From Karalla daura (Eukaryota > Chordata > Actinopteri > Chaetodontiformes > Leiognathidae), in the NCBI GenBank assembly GCA_029224185.1, contig CM055188.1:299501-363500 (forward strand): 64,000 nucleotides of DNA, given 5' to 3'. The translations under genes were made by a program, and so were the position numbers. Numbering within the stretch: the stretch's first letter is position 1; every line of letters starts with the position of its first letter. A model generated the notes under the pieces. That model searched no databases, was not told the origin of the DNA, and worked only from the letters and a program-made list of their open reading frames with translations. Below are positions 1 to 14,106 of this stretch, piece by piece.

Positions 1-586
1 GGCTTAAAGTAGTTGAAAGGGCTGAAGAATAGCTGAATGAAAGCTTAAAAATGGCTGAAAATGTTGAAAGGGCTGAATAATAGCTGAATGAAAGCTTAAA
101 GATGGCTGAAAATGCTTACTAGTTGAAACGGCTGAAGAATGGCTGATTGAAAGCGTAAAGATGGCTGAAAATGAAAGCTTCAAGATGGCTGAAAAGGCTT
201 AAAGTAGTTGAAAGGGCTTAAGAATAGCTGAATGAAAGCTTAAAAATGGCTGAAAATGTTGAAAGGGCTGGAGAATAGCTGAATGAAAGCTTAAAGATGG
301 CTGAAAGTGCTTAATAGTTGAAAGGGCTGGAGAATAGCTGAATGAAAGCTTAAAGATGGCTGAAAATGCTGAAAGTATTTGAAGTAAAGTCTAAATATTG
401 TTGAAATGCAATGAATAGTTGAAAAGGCAGAACATGGATGAAATAAAGCAGAAACATTGTTGGAGAGTTGAATGAATTTGAAAAGGTTTAAGATAGTTGA
501 ATTAAAGTTTAAAGACTGTTTAAATAGTCACCGATAGTTGAAAAGGCTGAAGAGAGTTGAATTTCAATCTAAACATTGCTTAATTC

Positions 587-1729
587 ATGTTGAAAAAGTT
601 ATGTGTGTGTGTGTGCTGCAAGGTGTCAGGGCCTGTCGCAGCACTTGGCTCTGTGTCAGTGAGCAGGCAGTCATGCCTGTGTGACCACAGCTACTTTGAG
701 AGGGCGCTGTGGAGAAACTACACAACCTATCAACACACGATTTTCAACACACACAGACCACAAGTTTCTGCAATTTTTGAAGCTGAAATGAAGTTTCTAC
801 GACAAAGTATGGCGACGTAGCTGATATTTGTTTGAGGGTGTGATTTGATTTTAGTTTTTCCCATTCATTCTTATGGGAAACACCAAAAGTGAGTGAACGC
901 TAAACAATCGGGTGTAGGGAGACAACACTTGATCCTATCTTAAATATAAGAACACCGCCACGCAGGGGAGAGTCTGGGAAACGTCCGTGTGCGATTTGGT
1001 GTCTCTACCATGAATATTGAGGCCGTGGTCGCGAGTAGAAGTGTAAAGTTCAAGTTGGATCGAGGGAGACGAAAAATGCATTATGGCTTATGGAGAGAGG
1101 AGGCTGCGTTGGGGTGGCTCTGAGGCCCGCCGTTTAAATTTCGTAAGGCGCACAGGTTTTTGGCGGGCATCGTACGAGACAGCACAAGTTTTCCTACAAA
1201 AGTGGAAAAAAGAATTTGCCCGCTGCGTACAGTTTGGCTGGGAGCAGCGTGAAAAGACAAAAACCAGAGCTGATTTTTCAGCCGTCCTCCACTCTAGCGA
1301 TGACATCACCCACTCTAGCTCTGAACATTCCGCGCAATACACACCCATTGTAAAATCGGAAGAGGGGTGAAAAAAGATGAAGATTCAAACTGTGATTGTG
1401 AAAAAAGTATAAAACATTTGAAAGTGAAAAGACATTCGGGAATAGCTGAAAGTCTTGTGAATAGTTTAAAGTTTGAATGGAGTGTGTAGCTGAAAGTATG
1501 TGGGCGCTGAAATTTTTCGTAGCTGAAGTAGTTTTAGAGGGGTTGAAGAGGGTTTCAATTCATTTCAATGGGAAAATTTTTTAACAAAAAGTTGAATATT
1601 TAAAAAAGTATAAAAGGTTGAAAAAAGTTGAACTCAAGCAATAATGTCCAGAAAGAGCTGAACATTTGAAAGTTTGAATGGTTGAAATCGGTGAAGGTAG
1701 GCAGAAGATACGAACAGCCAAAAAACGTG

Positions 1730-1733
<4 letters not shown>
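587..1733 (+). repeat. Satellite unit 1, cores B and C plus tail
   Basis: Full-length copy. Core B holds the hairpin TTTCCCAT (857-864) and ATGGGAAA (873-880) with an 8-base loop. Core C begins near 1083. The tail ends in a long TAA run that carries two hairpin modules. Confidence 0.9.
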
Positions 1734-1775
<42 letters not shown>

Positions 1776-1872
1776 GAACAGGATAACAATAGTGTGAATG
1801 CCTCAGCATTCACACTAATAATAATAAAGAACAGGATAACAATAGTGTGAATGCCTCAGCATTCACACTAAC
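1729..1872 (+). repeat. TAA run with two hairpin modules
   Basis: A run of about 15 TAA/ATA triplets is followed by two copies of the roughly 45-bp module. Each module has the lead-in AAGAACAGGATAACAA and a perfect inverted repeat with arms TAGTGTGAATGC and GCATTCACACTA around the loop CTCA. Confidence 0.9.
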
Positions 1873-2714
1873 TAGAAAATTTGCATTTCCTGAAGAAAAT
1901 GCGTGTGAATGCTGAGTGCTGAATGCAATTGAGAGAATTGCTGAAAATGGCTGAAGAACAGCTGAATGAAAGCTGAAAGATGGCTGAAAATACTTCATAG
2001 TTGAACGGACTGAATGATAGCTGAATATGCTTAGTAGTTGAAATGGCTGAAGAATAGCTGAATGAAAGGTTAAAGATGGCTGAAAAGGCTGAAAATAGTT
2101 GAAAGGGCTGAAGAATAGCTGAATGAAAGCTGAAAGATGGCTGAAAATGCTTAATGATTGAAAGGGCTGAAGAATAGCCGAATGAAAGCTTTAAGATGGC
2201 TGAAAAGGCTGAAAATACTTGTAAGGGCTTAAGAATAGCTGAATGAAAGCTTAAAAATGGCTGAAAATGTTGAAAGGGCTGAAGAATAGCTGGATGAAAG
2301 CATAAAGATGGCTGAAAATGCTTAATAGTTGAAAGGGCTGGAGAATAGCTGAATGAAAGCTTAAAGATGGCTGAAAGTGCTTTATAGTTGAAAGGGCTGA
2401 AGAATAGCTGAATGAAAGATTTAAGATGGCTGAAAATGCTTAATAATTGAAAGGGCTGAAGAATGGCTGAATGAAAGCTGAAAGATGGCTGAAAATGCTG
2501 AAAGTATTTGAAGTAAAGTCTAAATATTGTTGAAATGCAGTGAATAGTTGAAAGGCAGAACATGGATGAAATAAAGCAGAAACATTGCTGGAGAGCTGAA
2601 TGAATTTGAAAAGGTTTAAGACCGTTGAATTAAAGTTTAAAGACTGTTTAAATAGTCACCGATAGTTGAAAAGGCTGAAGGTAGTTGAATTTCAATCTAA
2701 ACATTGCTTAAATC

Positions 2715-3850
2715 ATGTTGAAAATGTTATGTTTGTGTGTGTGCTGCAAGGTGTCAGGGCCTGTCGCAGCACTTGGCTCTGTGTCAGTGAGCAGACAGTC
2801 CAGCCTGTGTGACCCAAGCTACTTTGAGAGAGCGCTGTGGAGAAACTACACAACCTGTCAACATGCAATTTTCAACACACACAGACCACAAGTTTCTGCA
2901 ATTTTTGAAGCTGAAATGAAGTTTCTACGACAAAGTATGGCGACGTAGCTGATATTTGTTTGAGGGTGTGATTTGATTTTAGTTTTTCCCATTCATTCTT
3001 ATGGGAAACACCAAAAGTGTGTGAGTGCTAAGCAACCGGCTGTAGGGAGACAACGCATGGTCCTATCTTAAATATAGGAACACCGCCACGCAGGGGAGAG
3101 TCTGGGGAACGTCCGTGTGCGATTTGGTGTCTCTACCATGAATATTGAGGCCGTGGTCGCGAGTAGAAGTGTAAAGTTCAAGTTGGATCGAGGGAGACGA
3201 AAAATGCATTATGGCTTATGGAGAGAGGAGGCTGCGTTGAGGTCGCTCTGAGTCCCGCCGTTTAAATTTCATAAAGCGCACAGGTTTTTGGCGGGCATCG
3301 TACGAGACAGCACAAGTTTTCCTACAAAAGTGGAGAAAAGAATTTGCCCGATGCGTACGGTTTGGCTGGGAGCAGCGTGAAAAGACAAAAACCAGAGCTG
3401 ATTTTTCAGCCGTCCTCCACTCTAGCGATGACATCACCCACTCTAACTCCGCGCAATACACACCCATTGAAAAATCGGAAGAGGAGTGAAAAAAGATGAA
3501 GATTCAAATTGTGATTGTGAAAAAAGTATAAAACATTTGAAAGTGAAAAGACATTCGGGAATAGCTGAAAGTCTTGTGAATAGTTTAAAGTTTGAATGGA
3601 GTGTGTAGCTGAAAGTATGTGGGAGCTGAAAATTTTCGTAGCTGAGGTAGTTTTAGAGGGGTTGAAGAGGGTTTCAATTCATTTCAATGGGAAATTTTTT
3701 TTACAAAAAGTTGAATATTTTAAAAAGTATAAAAGGTTGAAAAAAGTTGAAAGAAAGCATAAATGTGGTGAATGAGCTGAACATTTGAAAGTTTGAATGG
3801 TTGAAATCGGTGAAGGTAGGCGGAAGATATGACTGGACAAAAAACGAGGA
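2715..3850 (+). repeat. Satellite unit 2, cores and tail
   Basis: Full-length copy that appears nearly identical to unit 5 (8511-9645), including the CGT-TGA change that stops the plus-strand frame in core C. It has a short TAA run and no hairpin module. Confidence 0.9.
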
Positions 3851-4800
3851 ATAAGAATAATAATAATAACTAGAAAATTTGCATTTCCTGAAGAAAATGC
3901 GTGTGAATGCTGAGTGCTGAATGCAATTGAAAGAATTGTTGAAAATGGCTGAAGAATAGCTGAGTGAAAGCTTAAAGATGGCTGAAAATGTTGAAAGGGC
4001 TGAAGAATAGCTGAATGAAAGCTTAAAGATGGCTGAAAATGTTGAAAGGCCTGAAGAATAGCTGAATGAAAGCTTAAAGATGGCTGAAAGTGCTTAATAG
4101 TTAAAGGGCTGAAGGATAGCTGAATGAAAGCTGAAAGATGGCTGAAAAGGATTAAAGTCGTTGAAAGGGCTTAAGAATAGCTGAATGAAAGCTGAAAGAT
4201 GGCTGAAAATGCTTCATAGTTGAAAGGGCTGGAGAATAGCTGGATGAAAGCATAAAGATGGCTGACAATGCTTAATCATTGAAAAGGCTGAAGAATAGCT
4301 GAATGAAAGCTTATAGATGGCTGAAAATCCTTACTAGTTGAAACAGCTGAAGAATGGCTGATTGAAAGCGAAAAGATGGCTGAAAATGAAAGCTTAAAAT
4401 GGCTGAAAAGGCTTAAAGTAGTTGAAAGGGCTGAAGAATAGCTGAATGAAAGCTTAAAATTGGCTGAAAATGTTGAAAGGGCTGAAGAATAGCTGAATGA
4501 AAGCTGAAAGATGGCTGAAAATGCTTTATAGTTGAAAGGGCTGGAGAATAGCTGAATGAAAGCTTAAAGATGGCTGAAAATGCTGAAAGTATTTGAAGTA
4601 AAGTCTAAATATTGTTGAAATGCAATGAATAGTTGAAAAGGCAGAACATGGATGAAATAAAGCAGAAACATTGTTGGAGAGTTGAATGAATTTGAAAAGG
4701 TTTAAGATAGTTGAATTAAAGTTTAAAGACTGTTTAAATAGTCACCGATAGTTGAAAAGGCTGAAGAGAGTTGAATTTCAATCTAAACATTGCTTAATTC

Positions 4801-5298
4801 ATGTTGAAAAAGTTATGTGTGTGTGTGTGCTGCAAGGTGTCAGGGCCTGTCGCAGCACTTGGCTCTGTGTCAGTGAGCAGGCAGTCATGCCTGTGTGACC
4901 ACAGCTACTTTGAGAGGGCGCTGTGGAGAAACTACACAACCTATCAACACACGATTTTCAACACACACAGACCACAAGTTTCTGCAATTTTTGAAGCTGA
5001 AATGAAGTTTCTACGACAAAGAATGGCGACGTAGCTGATATTTGTTTGAGGGTGTGATTTGATTTTAGTTTTTCCCATTCATTCTTATGGGAAACACCAA
5101 AAGTGCGTGAGCGCTAAACAATCGGCTGTAGGGAGACAACACTTGGTCCTATCTTAAATATAAGAACACCGCCACACAGGGGAGAGTCTCGGGAACGTCC
5201 GTGTGCGATTTGGTGTCTCTACCATGAATATTGAAGCCATGGTCGCGAGTAGAAGTGTAAAGTTCAAGTTGGATCGAGGGAGACGAAAAATGCATTAA
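4801..5298 (+). repeat. Satellite unit 3, core B only
   Basis: Truncated copy. After ATGCATTA the sequence jumps directly to a 59-bp block, so core C, the tail and the hairpin site are missing. Unit 10 has the same junction. Confidence 0.9.
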
Positions 5299-6174
5299 GA
5301 TAGGAATGCAGTAGTTGAAAGGGCTGAACAATAGTTGAATAAAAACTTAAAGATGGCTGAAAATGCTTAATAGTTGAAAAGGCTGAAGAATAGCTGAATG
5401 AAAGTTTAAAGATGGCTCAAAATGCTTGAATTTGTTGAAAGGGCTGAAGAATAGCTGGATGAAAGCTTAAAGTTGGCTGAAAATGCTTATTAGTTGAAAC
5501 GGCTGAAGAATAGCTGAATGAAAGCTGAAAGATGGCTGAAAATGAAAGCTTTAAGATGGCTGAAAATGCTTAATAGCTGTAAGGGCTGAAGAAGAGCTGA
5601 ATGAAAGCTGAAAGATGGCTGAGAATGCTTAATAGTTGAAAAGGCTGAAGAAGAGCTGAATGAAAGCTTAAAGGTGGCTGAAAATGCTCATTAGTTGAAA
5701 CGGCTGAAGAATGGCTGGATGAAGGGTTAAAGATGGCTGAAAATGAAAGCTTAAAGATGGCTGAAAATGCTTAATAGTTGTAAGGGCTGAAGAAGAGCTG
5801 AATGAAAGCTTAAAGGTGGCTGAAAATGCTTATTAGTTGAAACGGCTGAAGAATGGCTGAATGAAAGCTTAAAGATGGCTGAAAAGGTTGAAAGTAGTTG
5901 TAACGGCTGATGAATAGCTGAATGAAAGCTTAAAGATGGCTGGAAATGCTGAAAGTATTTGAATTAAAGTCTAAATATTGTTGAAATGCAGTGAATAGTT
6001 GAAAAGGCAGAACATGGATGACATGAAGCAGAAACATTGCCGGAGAGCTGAATGAATGAAAAGATTAAAGATCGCTGAATGTCTGTGTAAAGACTGTTTA
6101 AAAAGTCACTGATAGTTGAAAAAGCTGAAGATAGTTGAATTTCAATCTAAACATTGCTTAAATCATCTTGAAAG

Positions 6175-7315
6175 TTGTGTGTGAGGGTGTGTGTGTGTGT
6201 GTGCTGCAAGGTGTCAGGGCCTGTCGCAGCAGTTGGCTCTGTGTCAGTGAGCAGACAGTCCAGCCTGTGTGACCACAGCTACTTTGAGAGGGCGCTGTGG
6301 AGAAACTACACAATCTGTCAACATGCAATTTTCAACACACACAGACCACCAGTTTCTGCAATTTTTGAAGCTGAAATGAAGTTTCTATGACAAAGTATGG
6401 CGACGTAGCTGATATTTGTTTGAGAGTGTGATTTGATTTTAGTTTTTCCCATTCATTCTTATGGGAAACACCAAAATTCCGTGAGCGCTAAACAATCGGG
6501 TGTAGGGAGACAACACTTGATCCTATCTTAAATATAAGAACACCGCCACGCAGGGGAGAGTCTCGGGAATGTCCATGTGCGATTTGGTGTCTCTACCATG
6601 AATATTGAGGCCGTGGTCGCGAGTAGAAGTGTAAAGTTCAAGTTGGATCGAGGGAGACGAAAAATGCATTATGGCTTATGGAGAGAGGAGGCTGCGTTGG
6701 GGTGGCTCTGAGGCCCGCCGTTTAAATTTCGTAAGGCGCACAGGTTTTTGGCGGGCATCGTACGAGACAGCACAAGTTTTCCTACAAAAGTGGAAAAAAG
6801 AATTTGCCCGCTGCGTTCGGTTTGGCTGGGAGCAGCGTGAAAAGACAAAAACCAGAGCTGATTTTTCAGCCGTCCTCCACTCTAGCGATGACATCACCCA
6901 CTCTAACTCCGCGCAATACACACCCATTGAAAAATCGGAAGAGAAGTGAAAAAAGATGAAGATTCAAACTGTGATTGTGAAAAAAGTATAAAACATTTGA
7001 AAGTGAAAAGACATTCGGGAATAGCTGAAAGTCTTGTGAATAGTTTAAAGTTTGAATGGAGTGTGTAGCTGAAAGTATGTGGGAGCTGAAAATTTTCGTA
7101 GCTGAAGTAGTTTTAGAGGGGTTGAAGAGGGTTTCAATTCATTTCAATGGGAAAATTTTTTTACAAAAAGTTGAATATTTTAAAAAGTATAAAAGGTTGA
7201 AAAAAGTTGAAAGAAAGCATAAATGTGGTGAATGAGCTGAACATTTGAAAGTTTGAATGGTTGAAATCGGTGAAGGTAGGCTGAAGATATGAATGGACAA
7301 AAAACGAGGAATAAG
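6175..7315 (+). repeat. Satellite unit 4, cores and tail
   Basis: Full-length copy with a longer GT run at the start of core B. Its tail is followed by one hairpin module in the TAA run. Confidence 0.9.
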
Positions 7316-7382
7316 AATAATAATAATAATAATAATAAAGAACAGGATAACAATAGTGTGAATGCCTCAGCATTCACACTAA
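7316..7382 (+). repeat. TAA run with one hairpin module
   Basis: Same module and same position in the unit (between tail and spacer) as in the other clusters. One copy. Confidence 0.9.
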
Positions 7383-8510
7383 CTAGAAAATTTGCATTTC
7401 CTGAAGAAAATGCGTGTGAATGCTGAGTGCTGAATGCAATTGAAAGAATCGCTGAAAATGGCTGAGGAATAGCTGAATGAAAGCTTCAAAATGGCTGAAA
7501 ATGTTGAAAGGGCTGAAGAATAGCTGAATGAAAGCTGAAAGATGGCTGAACATGCTTCATAGTTGAAAGGGCTGAAGAATAGCTGAATGAAAGCTTAAAG
7601 ATGGCTGATTATGCTTACTAGTTGAAACGGCTGAAGAATGGCTGATTGAAAGCGTAAAGATGGCTGAAAATGAAGGCTTAAAGATGGCTGAAAAGCCTTT
7701 AAGTAGTTGAAAGGGCTGGAGGATAGCTGAATGAAAGCTTAAAGATGGCTGAAAATGCTTAATAGTTGAAAGGGCTGAAGAATAGCTGAATGAATAGCTT
7801 AAAGATGGCTGAATATGCTTAATAGTTGAAAGGGCTGTAGAATAGTTGAATGAAAGCTTACTGATGGCTGAAAATGCTTATTAGTTGAAACGGCTGAAGT
7901 ATAGCTGAATTAAAGCTTAAAGATGGCTGAAAATGCTTATTTGTTGAAACGGCTGAAGAATAGCTGAATGAAAGCTTAAAGATGGTTGAAAATGCTGAGT
8001 AGTTGAAAGGGCTGATGAATAGCTGAATGAAAGCTTAAAGATGGCTGAAAATGCTTAATAGTTGAAAGGGCTGAAGAATAGCTGAAAGAAAGCTTTAAGA
8101 CGGCTGAATATGTTTCATAGTTAAAAGGGCTGAAGAATAGCTGAATGAAAGCTTAAAGATGGCTGAAAAGGCTGAAAATTGTTGAAAATGCTGAAGAATA
8201 GCTGAATGAAAGCTTAGAGATGGCTGAAAAGGATTAAAGTAGTTGTAAGGGCTGAAGAATAGCTGAATGAAAGCTTAAAGATGGCTGAAAATGCTGAAAG
8301 TATTTGAAGTAAAGTCTAAATATTGTTGAAATGCAGTGAATAGTTGAAAGGCAGAACATGGATGAAATAAAGCAGAAACATTGCTGGAGAGCTGAATGAA
8401 TTTGAAAAGGTTTAAGACCGTTGAATTAAAGTTTAAAGACTGTTTAAATAGTCACCGATAGTTGAAAAGGCTGAAGGTAGTTGAATTTCAATCTAAACAT
8501 TGCTTAAATC

Positions 8511-9645
8511 ATGTTGAAAATGTTATGTTTGTGTGTGTGCTGCAAGGTGTCAGGGCCTGTCGCAGCACTTGGCTCTGTGTCAGTGAGCAGACAGTCCAGC
8601 CTGTGTGACCCAAGCTACTTTGAGAGAGCGCTGTGGAGAAACTACACAACCTGTCAACATGCAATTTTCAACACACACAGACCACAAGTTTCTGCAATTT
8701 TTGAAGCTGAAATGAAGTTTCTACGACAAAGTATGGCGACGTAGCTGATATTTGTTTGAGGGTGTGATTTGATTTTAGTTTTTCCCATTCATTCTTATGG
8801 GAAACACCAAAAGTGTGTGAGTGCTAAGCAACCGGCTGTAGGGAGACAACGCATGGTCCTATCTTAAATATAGGAACACCGCCACGCAGGGGAGAGTCTG
8901 GGGAACGTCCGTGTGCGATTTGGTGTCTCTACCATGAATATTGAGGCCGTGGTCGCGAGTAGAAGTGTAAAGTTCAAGTTGGATCGAGGGAGACGAAAAA
9001 TGCATTATGGCTTATGGAGAGAGGAGGCTGCGTTGAGGTCGCTCTGAGTCCCGCCGTTTAAATTTCATAAAGCGCACAGGTTTTTGGCGGGCATCGTACG
9101 AGACAGCACAAGTTTTCCTACAAAAGTGGAGAAAAGAATTTGCCCGATGCGTACGGTTTGGCTGGGAGCAGCGTGAAAAGACAAAAACCAGAGCTGATTT
9201 TTCAGCCGTCCTCCACTCTAGCGATGACATCACCCACTCTAACTCCGCGCAATACACACCCATTGAAAAATCGGAAGAGGAGTGAAAAAAGATGAAGATT
9301 CAAATTGTGATTGTGAAAAAAGTATAAAACATTTGAAAGTGAAAAGACATTCGGGAATAGCTGAAAGTCTTGTGAATAGTTTAAAGTTTGAATGGAGTGT
9401 GTAGCTGAAAGTATGTGGGAGCTGAAAATTTTCGTAGCTGAGGTAGTTTTAGAGGGGTTGAAGAGGGTTTCAATTCATTTCAATGGGAAATTTTTTTTAC
9501 AAAAAGTTGAATATTTTAAAAAGTATAAAAGGTTGAAAAAAGTTGAAAGAAAGCATAAATGTGGTGAATGAGCTGAACATTTGAAAGTTTGAATGGTTGA
9601 AATCGGTGAAGGTAGGCGGAAGATATGACTGGACAAAAAACGAGG
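8511..9645 (+). repeat. Satellite unit 5, cores and tail
   Basis: Near twin of unit 2, 5.8 kb away, although the neighbouring 59-bp blocks differ. The TAA run has no hairpin module. Confidence 0.9.
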
Positions 9646-10794
9646 AATAAGAATAATAATAATAACTAGAAAATTTGCATTTCCTGAAGAAAATGCGTGT
9701 GAATGCTGAGTGCTGAATGCAATTGAAAGAATCGCTGAAAATGGCTGAGGAATAGCTGAATGAAAGCTTCAAAATGGCTGAAAATGTTGAAAGGGCTGAA
9801 GAATAGCTGAATGAAAGCTGAAAGATGGCTGAACATGCTTCATAGTTGAAAGGGCTGAAGAATAGCTGAATGAAAGCTTAAAGATGGCTGATTATGCTTA
9901 CTAGTTGAAACGGCTGAAGAATGGCTGATTGAAAGCGTAAAGATGGCTGAAAATGAAGGCTTAAAGATGGCTGAAAAGCCTTTAAGTAGTTGAAAGGGCT
10001 GGAGGATAGCTGAATGAAAGCTTAAAGATGGCTGAAAATGCTTAATAGTTGAAAGGGCTGAAGAATAGCTGAATGAATAGCTTAAAGATGGCTGAATATG
10101 CTTAATAGTTGAAAGGGCTGTAGAATAGTTGAATGAAAGCTTACTGATGGCTGAAAATGCTTATTAGTTGAAACGGCTGAAGTATAGCTGAATTAAAGCT
10201 TAAAGATGGCTGAAAATGCTTATTTGTTGAAACGGCTGAAGAATAGCTGAATGAAAGCTTAAAGATGGTTGAAAATGCTGAGTAGTTGAAAGGGCTGATG
10301 AATAGCTGAATGAAAGCTTAAAGATGGCTGAAAATGCTTAATAGTTGAAAGGGCTGAAGAATAGCTGAATGAAAGCTTTAAGACGGCTGAATATGTTTCA
10401 TAGTTAAAAGGGCTGAAGAATAGCTGAATGAAAGCTTAAAGATGGCTGAAAAGGCTGAAAATTGTTGAAAATGCTGAAGAATAGCTGAATGAAAGCTTAG
10501 AGATGGCTGAAAAGGATTAAAGTAGTTGTAAGGGCTGAAGAATAGCTGAATGAAAGCTTAAAGATGGCTGAAAATGCTGAAAGTATTTGAAGTAAAGTCT
10601 AAATATTGTTGAAATGCAATGAATAGTTGAAAAGGCAGAACATGGATGAAATAAAGCAGAAACATTGTTGGAGAGTTGAATGAATTTGAAAAGGTTTAAG
10701 ATAGTTGAATTAAAGTTTAAAGACTGTTTAAATAGTCACCGATAGTTGAAAAGACTGAAGAGAGTTGAATTTCAATCTAAACATTGCTTAATTC

Positions 10795-11945
10795 ATGTTG
10801 AAAATGTTATGTGTGTGTGTGTGCTGCAAGGTGTCAGGGCCTGTCGCAGCACTTGGCTCTGTGTCAGTGAGCAGGCAGTCATGCCTGTGTGACCACAGCT
10901 ACTTTGAGAGGGCGCTGTGGAGAAACTACACAACCTATCAACACACGATTTTCAACACACACAGACCACAAGTTTCTGCAATTTTTGAAGCTGAAATGAA
11001 GTTTCTACGACAAAGAATGGCGACGTAGCTGATATTTGTTTGAGGGTGTGATTTGATTTTAGTTTTTCCCATTCATTCTTATGGGAAACACCAAAAGTGC
11101 GTGAGCGCTAAACAATCGGCTGTAGGGAGACAACACTTGGTCCTATCTTAAATATAAGAACACCGCCACGCAGGGGAGAGTCTCGGGAACGTCCGTGTGC
11201 GATTTGGTGTCTCTACCATGAATATTGAAGCCGTGGTCGCGAGTAGAAGTGTAAAGTTCAAGTTGGATCGAGGGAGACGAAAAATGCATTATGGCTTATG
11301 GAGAGAGGAGGCTGCGTTGGGGTGGCTCTGAGGCCCGCCGTTTAAATTTCGTAAGGCGCACAGCTTTTTGGCGGGCATCGTACGAGACAGCACAAGTTTT
11401 CCTACAAAAGTGGAAAAAAGAATTTGCCCGCTGCGTTCGGTTTGGCTGGGAGCAGCGTGAAAAGACAAAAACCAGAGCTGATTTTTCAGCCGTCCTCCAC
11501 TCTAGCGATGACATCACCCACTCTAGCTCTGAACATTCCGCGCAATACACACCCATTGTAAAATCGGAAGAGGGGTGAAAAAAGATGAAGATTCAAACTG
11601 TGATTGTGAAAAAAGTATAAAACATTTGAAAGTGAAAAGACATTCGGGAATAGCTGAAAGTCTTGTGAATAGTTTAAAGTTTGAATGGAGTGTGTAGCTG
11701 AAAGTATGTGGGCGCTGAAAATTTTCGTAGCTGAAGTAGTTTAAGGGGGGTTGAAGAGGGTTTCAATTCATTTCAATGGGAAAAATTTTTTACAAAAAGT
11801 TGAATATTTTAAAAAGTATAAAAGGTTGAAAAAAGTTGAAAGAAAGCATAAATGTGGTGAATGAGCTGAACATTTGAAAGTTTGAATGGTTGAAATCGGT
11901 GAAGGTAGGCTGAAGATATGAATGGACAAAAAACGAGGAATAAGA
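10795..11945 (+). repeat. Satellite unit 6, cores and tail
   Basis: Full-length copy of the homogenised type shared with units 7, 8, 9 and 12. No hairpin module follows the TAA run. Confidence 0.9.
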
Positions 11946-12889
11946 ATAATAATAATAACTAGAAAATTTGCATTTCCTGAAGAAAATGCGTGTGAATGCT
12001 GAGTGCTGAATGCAATTGAAAGAATTGTTGAAAATGGCTGAAGAATAGCTGAGTGAAAGCTTAAAGATGGCTGAAAATGTTGAAAGGGCTGAAGAATAGC
12101 TGAATGAAAGCTTAAAGATGGCTGAAAATGTTGAAAGGCCTGAAGAATAGCTGAATGAAAGCTTAAAGATGGCTGAAAGTGCTTAATAGTTAAAGGGCTG
12201 AAGGATAGCTGAATGAAAGCTGAAAGATGGCTGAAAAGGATTAAAGTAGTTGAAAGGGCTGAAGAATAGCTGAATGAAAGCTGAAAGATGGCTGAAAATG
12301 CTTAATAGTTGAAAGGGCTGGAGAATAGCTGGATGAAAGCATAAAGATGGCTGACAATGCTTAATCATTGAAAAGGCTGAAGAATAGCTGAATGAAAGCT
12401 TATAGATGGCTGAAAATCCTTACTAGTTGAAACAGCTGAAGAATGGCTGATTGAAAGCGAAAAGATGGCTGAAAATGAAAGCTTAAAATGGCTGAAAAGG
12501 CTTAAAGTAGTTGAAAGGGCTGAAGAATAGCTGAATGAAAGCTTAAAATTGGCTGAAAATGTTGAAAGGGCTGAAGAATAGCTGAATGAAAGCTGAAAGA
12601 TGGCTGAAAATGCTTTATAGTTGAAAGGGCTGGAGAATAGCTGAATGAAAGCTTAAAGATGGCTGAAAATGCTGAAAGTATTTGAAGTAAAGTCTAAATA
12701 TTGTTGAAATGCAATGAATAGTTGAAAAGGCAGAACATGGATGAAATAAAGCAGAAACATTGTTGGAGAGTTGAATGAATTTGAAAAGGTTTAAGATAGT
12801 TGAATTAAAGTTTAAAGACTGTTTAAATAGTCACCGATAGTTGAAAAGGCTGAAGAGAGTTGAATTTCAATCTAAACATTGCTTAATTC

Positions 12890-14040
12890 ATGTTGAAAAT
12901 GTTATGTGTGTGTGTGTGCTGCAAGGTGTCAGGGCCTGTCGCAGCACTTGGCTCTGTGTCAGTGAGCAGGCAGTCATGCCTGTGTGACCACAGCTACTTT
13001 GAGAGGGCGCTGTGGAGAAACTACACAACCTATCAACACACGATTTTCAACACACACAGACCACAAGTTTCTGCAATTTTTGAAGCTGAAATGAAGTTTC
13101 TACGACAAAGAATGGCGACGTAGCTGATATTTGTTTGAGGGTGTGATTTGATTTTAGTTTTTCCCATTCATTCTTATGGGAAACACCAAAAGTGCGTGAG
13201 CGCTAAACAATCGGCTGTAGGGAGACAACACTTGGTCCTATCTTAAATATAAGAACACCGCCACGCAGGGGAGAGTCTCGGGAACGTCCGTGTGCGATTT
13301 GGTGTCTCTACCATGAATATTGAAGCCATGGTCGCGAGTAGAAGTGTAAAGTTCAAGTTGGATCGAGGGAGACGAAAAATGCATTATGGCTTATGGAGAG
13401 AGGAGGCTGCGTTGGGGTGGCTCTGAGGCCCGCCGTTTAAATTTCGTAAGGCGCACAGGTTTTTGGCGGGCATCGTACGAGACAGCGCAAGTTTTCCTAC
13501 AAAAGTGGAAAAAAGAATTTGCCCGCTGCGTTCGGTTTGGCTGGGAGCAGCGTGAAAAGACAAAAACCAGAGCTGATTTTTCAGCCGTCCTCCACTCTAG
13601 CGATGACATCACCCACTCTAGCTCTGAACATTCCGCGCAATACACACCCATTGTAAAATCGGAAGAGGCGTGAAAAAAGATGAAGATTCAAACTGTGATT
13701 GTGAAAAAAGTATAAAACATTTGAAAGTGAAAAGACATTCGGGAATAGCTGAAAGTCTTGTGAATAGTTTAAAGTTTGAATGGAGTGTGTAGCTGAAAGT
13801 ATGTGGGCGCTGAAAATTTTTGTAGCTGAAGTAGTTTAAGGGGGGTTGAAGAGGGTTTCAATTCATTTCAATGGGAAAAATTTTTTACAAAAAGTTGAAT
13901 AGTTTAAAAAGTATAAAAGGTTGAAAAAAGTTGAAAGAAAGCATAAATGTGGTGAATGAGCTGAACATTTGAAAGTTTGAATGGTTGAAATCGGTGAAGG
14001 TAGGCTGAAGATATGAATGGACAAAAAACGAGGAATAAGA
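12890..14040 (+). repeat. Satellite unit 7, cores and tail
   Basis: Full-length homogenised copy. One hairpin module follows in the TAA run. Confidence 0.9.
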
Positions 14041-14106
14041 ATAATAATAATAATAATAATAAAGAACAGGATAACAATAGTGTGAATGCCTCAGCATTCA
14101 CACTAA
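14040..14106 (+). repeat. TAA run with one hairpin module
   Basis: Same module at the homologous site in unit 7. One copy. Confidence 0.9.

Noticed and set aside
1868..2563. 231-codon minus-strand open frame in the satellite
   Set aside because: It only reads through the purine-rich 59-bp subrepeats, with periodic peptides and no conserved domain.
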